Below, one piece after another: positions 1 through 5,446 of a DNA stretch of 5,446 nt. A program made the position numbers and the translations under genes. The DNA comes from an uncultured Lachnospiraceae bacterium (GTDB taxonomy: Bacteria; Bacillota; Clostridia; Lachnospirales; Lachnospiraceae). A model generated the notes under the pieces. The model worked only from the letters and a program-made list of their open reading frames with translations. It searched no databases and had not been told where the DNA came from. Within the stretch, counting starts at the first letter, position 1. The number at the start of each line of letters is the position of its first letter. The stretch covers positions 1-5,446 of the forward strand of contig CACZPX010000005.1 of NCBI GenBank assembly GCA_902783095.1, written 5' to 3'.

Positions 1-750
1 CTTGCGCCCAAGTCGCTTGCGTGCAGCTGGGACAACACGGGCCTGCAGGTGGGCACGCGCAGCGCGGAACTGACCGGCGTGTATATTGCGCTGGATCCTA
101 CGCCGGCCTCCGTGCGGGAGGCCATGGACTACGGCTGCAGCCTGCTGGTCACGCACCATCCGCTGCTGTTTGCGCCCATCAGCGCGGTCACGGACGAGAC
201 GGTCAAGGGCCGCATGATCCTGGACATGGCGGAGGCGGGGCTTTCCTGCTACAGCATGCATACCAGTTATGACAAGGCTGTGGGCGGCATGGGCGATGAG
301 GCGGCCGCGCTTTTAGGGCTTACGGACTGCACCGCTCTGGAAGAGGCGGAGCCGGACGGAAGCGGGATCGGCCGCGTTGGCAGCCTGAAAGTTCCGTGTT
401 CCATTTTGGAACTGGCCCGGCGTGTGAAGCAGGTCTTTAGTCTGGATAACGTGGTGCTGTACGCGGAGGATCAGACGACTCAAGTGACGCGCGCGGCCGT
501 ACTGCCGGGAAGCGGACGGAGCGAATGGACGCTGGCGAAGGCGGCCGGCGCGGAGGTCTACGTCACGGGCGATATGAATTATCATACGGCACTGGATGCC
601 ATGCAGGCCGGGCTGCCCGTGATCGATGCCGGCCACGACGGGATCGAAAGGCTGTTCGTCAGCAGGATCGCGGCCTTCCTTTCAAATAAAATTCAGCGGA
701 ATGACTTGATTTATACACAAAAGTGTACTACTATTACCAATTATATCTGA
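1..750 (+). CDS. Nif3/YqfO-family dinuclear metal-centre protein (5' partial)
   Basis: The reading frame is already open at base 1, so the true start lies to the left; 249 codons are present. Family members are about 260-280 residues, so probably only 10-20 residues are missing. The family signature W-D-N-T-G-L-Q-V-G lies at codons 10-18. The metal-ligand set matches the family: the His pair in T-H-H-P-L-L-F (codons 51-57), H-T-S-Y-D (His87, Asp91), and His212 with Glu216 in the D-A-G-H-D-G-I-E segment. Nif3 proteins form toroidal hexamers with two metal ions per subunit; their cellular role is unsettled, and the label 'GTP cyclohydrolase I type 2' often given to them is poorly supported for most members. 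It is the short form, without the extra central domain seen in Bacillus YqfO. It ends in TGA 12 bases before the protease start. In many Bacillota this gene follows trmK, which cannot be seen here. Family assignment is firm. Confidence 0.93.
   Translation, partial: LAPKSLACSWDNTGLQVGTRSAELTGVYIALDPTPASVREAMDYGCSLLVTHHPLLFAPISAVTDETVKGRMILDMAEAGLSCYSMHTSYDKAVGGMGDEAAALLGLTDCTALEEAEPDGSGIGRVGSLKVPCSILELARRVKQVFSLDNVVLYAEDQTTQVTRAAVLPGSGRSEWTLAKAAGAEVYVTGDMNYHTALDAMQAGLPVIDAGHDGIERLFVSRIAAFLSNKIQRNDLIYTQKCTTITNYI
706..734 (+). promoter_or_regulatory. Candidate sigma-A-type promoter for the S41 protease and downstream genes
   Basis: An AT-rich island interrupts otherwise GC-rich coding sequence at the end of the Nif3 gene. 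TTGATT (706-711) resembles a -35 box and TACTAT (729-734) a -10 box, each matching four of six consensus bases, with an ideal 17-base spacer. Transcription would start near 741, giving a leader of about 20 bases before the TTG start at 763. The stretch is also coding (the last codons of Nif3), so it could be chance; the AT shift and spacing are the only evidence. Confidence 0.4.
714..727. repeat. Perfect 5-bp inverted repeat in the candidate promoter spacer
   Basis: TACAC and GTGTA arms flank an AAAA centre, forming a perfect dyad of operator-like size. It lies entirely between the putative -35 and -10 boxes, where a bound repressor would block polymerase. The arms are short and no matching second copy was noticed in the window, so a regulatory role is only a suggestion. 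Confidence 0.3.
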
Positions 751-756
751 TGGAGG
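751..756 (+). promoter_or_regulatory. Ribosome binding site for the S41 protease
   Basis: TGGAGG lies six bases before the TTG at 763. This strong site decides the start: there is no in-frame ATG close by, and starting at the TTG places the basic N-terminus directly ahead of the membrane anchor, as expected in this family. Confidence 0.75.
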
Positions 757-762
757 TTCGTT

Positions 763-1983
763 TTGAAGCAGAGATCGCAGTTTAAAGCCGGTTTCTTCTC
801 CGGCATGGCCGCCACCCTTTCGGTGGTGATCCTGGCGTCCGTGATCATGATGGTCATCGCAGCCGGCAAGCAGTACGGCGTGATCGACAGCGGCAAAGAC
901 ACCGCATCGGCAGCGTCGGACGGCGATATGGTATCGACCGTCAGCAAGAAGCTGAAAGAGATCCAGGACTACGTTGATTATTACTATATCTTTGACTACG
1001 ACGAGCAGGCCGTGGTCGACAAGGTGCTGAAGGGGTACGTAGACGGCCTTGGCGACAAGTATTCGGCCTATTATACCAAAGAGGAGATGTCGGACATCAG
1101 CGAGAGCATGACCGGCGAATACTACGGCATCGGCGTGAGCGTGACCCAGGTGGACGAGGGCGCGCTCATCATGCAGGTCTTTGACGACAGCCCCGCGCTG
1201 GAAGCGGGCCTGATGAAGGGCGATATCATCAACGTGGTGGAAGGCACGTCCGTTGCCGGGACCGATCTGGACAGCATCGTCTCGATGATCCGCGGCATGG
1301 AGGGCGAGCGCGTGAAACTCACCGTTCTGCGCGACGGAAAGGCCATCGATTTTGACGTGGAGCGCCGCGCCGTACACAACCAGACCGTCGTCTACCGAAT
1401 GCTGGACGAGAACACCGGCTATATCCAGCTGACCCAGTTTGAGGAGGTCTCTGCCTCGCAGATGGAGAGCGCCCTGCGCAAACTGCAGGATCAGGGCATG
1501 GAAAAGCTGGTGCTGGACATCCGCTCCAATCCGGGCGGGCTGCTGACCAGCGTGTGCGACATTGCGGACCTGCTTTTGCCGAAGGACAAGATCATTCTGC
1601 AGACCCGCAGCAAGCAGGGCATGGAGCGCGTATATAAAACCGATAAGGACGCCGCCTTTGAAGGGGAGATGGTGCTGCTGGTGAACGAGTATTCCGCCAG
1701 CGCTTCCGAAGTGCTGGCCTCCGCGCTGCAGGACAACGGCCGGGCCAAGCTGGTTGGCGTGACCACCTTCGGCAAGGGCATCGTGCAGACGTATTTCAGC
1801 CTTTCGGATGGGACCACGTTAAAGATCACCACGGAGAATTACTACACCGCAAACGGAAACGATATACACGGAAAGGGCGTGGAGCCGGATTACGTTCAGG
1901 AGCTGAAGGCGGACGACACGGAAGACGTGCAGCTTGCCAAGGCGCTGGAGCTATTGGGATCCACGTTGAAGGAAACAGAATGA
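763..1983 (+). CDS. S41-family carboxyl-terminal processing peptidase (CtpA/CtpB type), membrane-anchored
   Basis: A 406-residue serine protease that would act outside the cytoplasmic membrane, cutting substrate proteins whose C-termini are recognised by its PDZ domain. A short basic N-terminus leads into one hydrophobic segment (about residues 10-34), an uncleaved anchor or signal peptide. Next come an N-terminal helical region (55-115), a PDZ domain (about 118-200, beginning Y-Y-G-I-G-V), and the protease core with V-L-D-I-R-S-N-P-G-G (250-259). The catalytic set is intact: Ser313 in S-A-S-A-S-E, Lys338 in T-F-G-K-G and Gln342, with the same 25- and 4-residue spacings as in Bacillus CtpB and the same Ser-Lys spacing as in E. 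coli Prc. The start is TTG with a strong ribosome site. The gene starts 12 bases after Nif3, and its TGA overlaps the ATG of the next gene. The natural substrate cannot be told from sequence; sporulation signalling or envelope quality control are the family's known roles. Confidence 0.95.
   Translation: MKQRSQFKAGFFSGMAATLSVVILASVIMMVIAAGKQYGVIDSGKDTASAASDGDMVSTVSKKLKEIQDYVDYYYIFDYDEQAVVDKVLKGYVDGLGDKYSAYYTKEEMSDISESMTGEYYGIGVSVTQVDEGALIMQVFDDSPALEAGLMKGDIINVVEGTSVAGTDLDSIVSMIRGMEGERVKLTVLRDGKAIDFDVERRAVHNQTVVYRMLDENTGYIQLTQFEEVSASQMESALRKLQDQGMEKLVLDIRSNPGGLLTSVCDIADLLLPKDKIILQTRSKQGMERVYKTDKDAAFEGEMVLLVNEYSASASEVLASALQDNGRAKLVGVTTFGKGIVQTYFSLSDGTTLKITTENYYTANGNDIHGKGVEPDYVQELKADDTEDVQLAKALELLGSTLKETE
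1969..1973 (+). promoter_or_regulatory. Ribosome binding site for the LeuA-like gene, inside the protease gene
   Basis: AAGGA lies six bases before the ATG at 1980, within the last codons of the protease. Together with the ATGA overlap of start and stop, it supports translational coupling of the two genes and fixes the start of the downstream one. Confidence 0.6.
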
Positions 1984-3374
1984 AGAACGTAACCGTCATC
2001 GACAGAACCTTACCGGAAATGGAAAAAGATTCCACGGGGACGCTACTTTTCAGAGAAAAAGCAGCGTTCGTTTCTACCGTAGAAAGCTTTGGCGTGGATT
2101 GTGTGGAACTCCCCGCCATGCGAAGCAGCAGGGAGGACCTGGTGGTCTTTAAAACGCTTGCGGCGGCCCTAAAGCGCTGCGCCGTCTCGGTTGCCGCGGA
2201 CCCGAAGACCGGCTCGGCAGCGGAGGCCTGGGAAGCCGTAAAGGACCACGCAAGGCCCGTGCTGCGGGTGGAGCTGCCGGTCTCTACGGTACAGATGGAG
2301 TATCAGGCGCACTTAAAGGAAGACGCGATGCTGGCCCGGATCGGCGACTGCTGCAGGGCCGCCGCCGCGCTGTGTCCCGCCGTGGACTTTGTGGCGGAAG
2401 ACGCCGCCCGCGCGGACGCCGCCTATCTGCAGAAGGCGCTGCTTGCGGCAAAGGAAGCCGGCGCCACGGCGTTCACGCTCTGCGAGGACGCGGGCGACCG
2501 CCTGCCGGAACAGGTGGCGGCGCTGGTGCGAACCGCGTGCGAGACGGTGGACGGACCGCTGTATGTCCGCCTGTCCGACAGGAACGGCCTGGCCCTGGCC
2601 TGTGCGCTGGCTGCGCTCAAGGCCGGTGCGGACGGCGTAAAGACCGCCGTCTCCGGACAGGACGTGTTAAAGACGGACGCGCTTTCCCGCGCGTTAAAGA
2701 CCTTTGGGCAGTCCATAGGCGTGACGTGCGGCCTGGCGGATACGCTGATCCACTCCGACATCAAAAAGATGACGGCACGGATCGACACCGCGCGCCTGCA
2801 CAGCGCGCAGGGGACGGCCACGGACGATGCCGCCGCGATCTATCTGGACGCGGAGAGCAGCATCGATCAGGTGAAAGACGCGGCGCTGCTGCTGGGGTAC
2901 GAGCTCTCCGACGGGGACCTGGGCAAGGTCTACGATTCGGTGATCAGCGTGTGCCGCAAAAAGCACAGCATCGAGGGCAAGGAACTGGAAGCCGTGATCG
3001 CCTCCGCGGCGCTGCAGGTGCCCTCCACCTACCATCTGGACAACTACCTGATCTCCACGGGCAACCTCACGGCCTCCATGGCGCAGGTGAAGCTTGTCAA
3101 GGACGGAGAGAAGCTGGACGGCGTGGCGAGCGGGGACGGTCCCATCGACGCGGCCTTCAACGCGATCGATTCCGGCATCGGCCATCACTACGAGCTGGAC
3201 GACCTGCAGATCTCCGCGGTGACGGAGGGCAAAGCCGCCCTGGGCGCCGCCCTGGTGCGGCTGCGCAGCAACGGCAGGCTCTACTCCGGCAACGGCCTGT
3301 CAACAGACATCGTGGGAGCCTCCGTGCGCGCCTACATCAACGCGCTCAACAAGATCGTATACGAAGAACAGTAA
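1980..3374 (+). CDS. 2-isopropylmalate synthase-like protein with degenerate active site and intact LeuA regulatory domain
   Basis: The product has 464 residues. The C-terminal part (about 345-463) is a clear LeuA allosteric domain, with S-G-D-G-P-I-D-A-A (384-392), the conserved A-V-T-E-G-K-A-A-L-G stretch (413-422) and S-G-N-G-L-S-T-D-I-V (436-445), ending A-L-N-K-I-V. Before it, L-L-G-Y-E-L-S-D (304-311) resembles the usual LeuA linker. The N-terminal barrel (about 1-250) is recognisable but altered. The family motif D-T-T-L-R-D-G-E-Q reads D-R-T-L-P-E-M-E-K (8-16), losing the Arg. The metal-binding H-x-H before G-L-A is replaced by Arg197 and Ser199, and the G-E-R-A-G-N signature is absent. 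True LeuA condenses acetyl-CoA with 2-oxoisovalerate for leucine synthesis and is feedback-inhibited by leucine; this protein probably cannot do so by the usual metal-dependent mechanism. It could be a ligand sensor, a scaffold, or an enzyme with changed chemistry. Family membership is firm, function unknown. Confidence 0.85.
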   Translation: MKNVTVIDRTLPEMEKDSTGTLLFREKAAFVSTVESFGVDCVELPAMRSSREDLVVFKTLAAALKRCAVSVAADPKTGSAAEAWEAVKDHARPVLRVELPVSTVQMEYQAHLKEDAMLARIGDCCRAAAALCPAVDFVAEDAARADAAYLQKALLAAKEAGATAFTLCEDAGDRLPEQVAALVRTACETVDGPLYVRLSDRNGLALACALAALKAGADGVKTAVSGQDVLKTDALSRALKTFGQSIGVTCGLADTLIHSDIKKMTARIDTARLHSAQGTATDDAAAIYLDAESSIDQVKDAALLLGYELSDGDLGKVYDSVISVCRKKHSIEGKELEAVIASAALQVPSTYHLDNYLISTGNLTASMAQVKLVKDGEKLDGVASGDGPIDAAFNAIDSGIGHHYELDDLQISAVTEGKAALGAALVRLRSNGRLYSGNGLSTDIVGASVRAYINALNKIVYEEQ

Positions 3375-3380
3375 ACCCTA

Positions 3381-3385
3381 AGGAG
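3381..3385 (+). promoter_or_regulatory. Ribosome binding site for the fusion gene
   Basis: AGGAG sits seven bases before the ATG at 3393, in the 18-base gap after the LeuA-like stop codon. It fixes the start of the long fusion frame at the beginning of its TIM-barrel domain. Confidence 0.75.
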
Positions 3386-3392
3386 CAGTTTT

Positions 3393-5446
3393 ATGAAGCT
3401 CGCCTATTCTACCAAAGACGTGTTTGCCGCGTCCTTTCTGGAACAGTGCGTCCTGGCGCACGACTACGGACTGGCCGGCTTTGAGATCTATGACCCCGTC
3501 GCGGAACGTGCCGCCCACAGCGACAGCATCTTCCGCGGCAACATGCGCTCCGACGCCAGAAGAAAGCTGCGCAACCGCAGGCTTTCGGTGGCGGCGCTTC
3601 GTTTCCCGCAGCCGGCGGACGGCGTTAGCGTGACGGCCCATCAGCTGCTTTCCTTTGTGGAGATGGCGGATCAGGCTGAGGTGGAGCAGGTGATCCTTTC
3701 CCTGTCCGGCCGGATGGAACCGGAGCAGCTAAAAGAGCGCCTGGCGCCCATGCTGCAGTTTGCGGAACAGACGGGGCTGGAGGTGCTGCTGGAGACCGTT
3801 GGCCCGCTGGCCGGCTCCGAGCAGGCGGTGGCGCTGATCCGCACCTTTGGCTCGGTGAGCCTGGGCGTCGCCTGGAACGTGCGCGGGACCTATTTTGACG
3901 CCGGGGAGAGCGTGGAGACTACCATCAAAACGCTGGGCGCCTACATCCGCTACGTGCGCGCCGGAGACCGCAAAGACGGCCGCAATGTGCTGCTGGGCGA
4001 GGGGGAACTGCCGCTTTCCGCGCTTTTGGGGGCGCTTCGCTCCCTCAACTACGACGGCTTTCTGTGCGCGGACTGGAACGAGGAGATCCGTCACGCGGAC
4101 GTGGTGCTGACGCACTTCGTGCACCTTTTAAACGGCAGTGCCGGCAGCAGACAGGCGCAGAAGCTGCAGACCAACCGTGCCGGCACGGGCACCTTCCCCT
4201 GGAAGAAGTACGAGCAGCTGGACCTGACCTTTTCGCAGGTGCTGGACGTGATGGCGCAGACCTATCCGGATCAGTACGCCTTTAAATACACCACGCTGGA
4301 CTATACGCGCACCTACGCGCAGTTTCGCGACGACGTGGACCGCGTGGCGGCCGCCTTTATCGCGCTGGGCGTAAAGCCGGGCTACCACGTGGCCGTGTGG
4401 GCGACCAACGTGCCGCAGTGGTTTCTCACCTTTTGGGCCGCCGTGAAGATCGGCGCCGTGCTGGTGACCGTCAACACGGCCTACCGCATCCACGAGATCG
4501 AATACCTGCTGCGCCAGTCCGACACCCACACGCTGGTGATGATCGAAAACTACAAGGACGTCAACTACGCGGAGATCATGCAGGAACTCTGCCCGGAGCT
4601 TGCGAAAAAGGGCAAGGATAGGCCGCTGTATGCGGAAAACCTGCCGTTTTTGCGCAACATCGTGACGGTGGGCTTTGCCATGGACGGCTGCCATACCTGG
4701 GAGGAGATGCTGCGCCTGGCGGACCGCGTGCCCACGGAGGAAGTGCGCCGCCGCGCCGCAGCCGTGCGGCCGGACGACGTGTGCAACATGCAGTACACCT
4801 CCGGCACCACGGGCTTTCCCAAGGGCGTGATGCTCACACACACGAACATCGTAAACAACGGCAAGACCATAGGCGACCGCATGGACCTTTCCACGGCGGA
4901 CCGCATGCTGATCCAGGTGCCCATGTTCCACTGTTTCGGCATGGTGCTGTCCATGACCAGCATGATGACGCACGGCGGCACGCTCTGCCCGCTGCCGTAT
5001 TTTTCGCCCAAATCGTCGCTGGCCTGCATCAATCAGGAACGCATCACCTGCTTTAACGGGGTGCCCACCATGTTCCTGGCCATGTTCAATCACGCGGCCT
5101 TCGCCGATACGGACTTTTCGTACATGCGCACCGGCATCATGGCGGGGGCCAACTGCCCGCCGGAACTGATGCGGCGCGCCGCGGCGGAGATGAACATGAC
5201 GGAGATCCTGTCCGTGTACGGGCAGACAGAGAGCGCGCCAGGCTGCACCATGGGCGAGGTGAACGAGGACCTGTATACCCGCACGGACACCGTGGGCAGC
5301 GCCTTCCCCGGCGTGGAGTGCCGCATCATCGATCCGGAGACGGGCGAAGAGGCCGCAGACGGCGTGCAGGGCGAGTTCGTGGCGCGCGGCTACAACATCA
5401 TGAAGGGCTACTACAAGATGCCGGAGGCCACCGCCCAGACCATCGA
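3393..5446 (+). CDS. Fusion of sugar-phosphate isomerase/epimerase-like TIM barrel and AMP-forming acyl-CoA synthetase (3' partial)
   Basis: One frame stays open from the ATG to the right edge (684 codons, no stop), encoding two unrelated domains. Residues 1-245 look like a xylose-isomerase-type/AP-endonuclease-2 TIM barrel: A-H-D-Y-G-L-A-G-F-E-I-Y (22-33), L-L-E-T-V-G (132-137), W-N-V-R (161-164) and L-G-E-G-E-L-P (201-207). Several usual metal ligands seem changed: Glu134 is kept, but Asn162 and Arg189 stand where Asp and His are common. A linker (about 245-275) leads to an acyl-CoA synthetase of the FadD/ACSF2-like group. This has the ATP-binding loop Y-T-S-G-T-T-G-F-P-K-G (468-478), P-M-F-H-C-F-G (510-516) and Y-G-Q-T-E-S (609-614). 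These enzymes activate a carboxylic acid with ATP to an acyl-adenylate and pass it to CoA. The C-terminal lid with the catalytic Lys lies beyond the window; the full protein is probably a little over 800 residues. The acid substrate is unknown. The gene follows the LeuA-like gene by 18 bases, suggesting shared transcription and function. Confidence 0.88.
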   Translation, partial: MKLAYSTKDVFAASFLEQCVLAHDYGLAGFEIYDPVAERAAHSDSIFRGNMRSDARRKLRNRRLSVAALRFPQPADGVSVTAHQLLSFVEMADQAEVEQVILSLSGRMEPEQLKERLAPMLQFAEQTGLEVLLETVGPLAGSEQAVALIRTFGSVSLGVAWNVRGTYFDAGESVETTIKTLGAYIRYVRAGDRKDGRNVLLGEGELPLSALLGALRSLNYDGFLCADWNEEIRHADVVLTHFVHLLNGSAGSRQAQKLQTNRAGTGTFPWKKYEQLDLTFSQVLDVMAQTYPDQYAFKYTTLDYTRTYAQFRDDVDRVAAAFIALGVKPGYHVAVWATNVPQWFLTFWAAVKIGAVLVTVNTAYRIHEIEYLLRQSDTHTLVMIENYKDVNYAEIMQELCPELAKKGKDRPLYAENLPFLRNIVTVGFAMDGCHTWEEMLRLADRVPTEEVRRRAAAVRPDDVCNMQYTSGTTGFPKGVMLTHTNIVNNGKTIGDRMDLSTADRMLIQVPMFHCFGMVLSMTSMMTHGGTLCPLPYFSPKSSLACINQERITCFNGVPTMFLAMFNHAAFADTDFSYMRTGIMAGANCPPELMRRAAAEMNMTEILSVYGQTESAPGCTMGEVNEDLYTRTDTVGSAFPGVECRIIDPETGEEAADGVQGEFVARGYNIMKGYYKMPEATAQTI

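Noticed and set aside
49..51. GTG codon as a possible start of the Nif3 protein
   Set aside because: The frame is open upstream to base 1 and the preceding codons encode the conserved W-D-N-T-G-L-Q motif, so this GTG is an internal valine.
750..785. Eleven-codon ATG frame overlapping the Nif3 stop codon (TGATG) and the protease start
   Set aside because: The TGATG overlap looks like a coupled start, but the frame stops after eleven codons within the protease gene, and the GGAGG next to it is better used as the ribosome site for the TTG at 763.
682..1377. Open frame of 231 codons on the minus strand
   Set aside because: It is antisense to the S41 protease, whose PDZ and catalytic motifs are unmistakable, and its His/Asp/Val-rich composition is typical of a shadow frame.
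2694..3188. Open frame of 164 codons on the minus strand
   Set aside because: It is antisense to the conserved LeuA linker and regulatory domain and has no ribosome site or motif that I could recognise.
2372..3484. Open frame of 370 codons on the + strand, very rich in Arg and Gly
   Set aside because: It overlaps the LeuA-like gene in another frame and runs into the fusion gene. Its low-complexity Arg/Gly/Ala composition is that of an out-of-frame reading of GC-rich DNA.
4125..4217. Possible hidden gene boundary between the barrel and synthetase domains
   Set aside because: I read codon by codon through the junction and found no stop, no frame change, and no convincing ribosome site with a start codon ahead of the synthetase domain, so a true fusion is the simpler reading.
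4128..5093. Open frame of 321 codons on the minus strand
   Set aside because: It lies wholly opposite the fusion gene, is rich in His, Arg, Ala and Val as expected from antisense reading of GC-biased codons, and shows no recognisable motif, while the + strand frame carries clear synthetase motifs.

Overview
This window is a tightly packed, one-direction stretch of GC-rich bacterial DNA holding four protein genes, all on the + strand. The first is cut by the left edge and the last by the right edge. There are no RNA genes, mobile elements, CRISPR arrays or gene-free stretches over about 20 bases. The Nif3-family protein, the membrane-anchored S41 processing protease with a TTG start, the strong AGGAG-type ribosome binding sites and the overlapping gene ends all suggest a Gram-positive, probably clostridial (Bacillota) genome of high GC. 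That placement is an inference from style and gene content, with no marker gene to confirm it.

Layout: (1) 1-750, the 3' nearly complete part of a Nif3/YqfO-type dinuclear-metal protein. Its AT-rich tail carries a candidate promoter and a small perfect inverted repeat just upstream of the next gene. (2) 763-1983, an S41 carboxyl-terminal processing peptidase with one N-terminal membrane anchor, a PDZ domain and an intact Ser/Lys/Gln catalytic set. (3) 1980-3374, overlapping the protease by four bases, a 464-residue relative of 2-isopropylmalate synthase. It keeps the C-terminal LeuA regulatory domain very well but has lost the His-x-His metal motif and other active-site signatures of the catalytic barrel. 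(4) 3393-5446 and beyond, one uninterrupted reading frame that fuses a sugar-phosphate isomerase/epimerase-like TIM barrel (about residues 1-245) to an AMP-forming acyl-CoA synthetase (from about residue 275). The fusion is clear because no stop codon or frame change separates the two halves.

Genes 1 and 2 look like housekeeping functions (metal-binding protein of uncertain role; envelope proteolysis). Genes 3 and 4 look like the unusual part: a LeuA-like protein that is probably not an ordinary isopropylmalate synthase, next to a two-domain ligase whose N-terminal barrel also lacks several usual metal ligands. Their adjacency (18-base gap) suggests they work together, possibly with the LeuA-type domain as a small-molecule sensor or an altered acyl-CoA condensing enzyme acting with the acyl-CoA ligase. 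This is a hypothesis. The sequence shows the domains and the missing residues, not the reaction.
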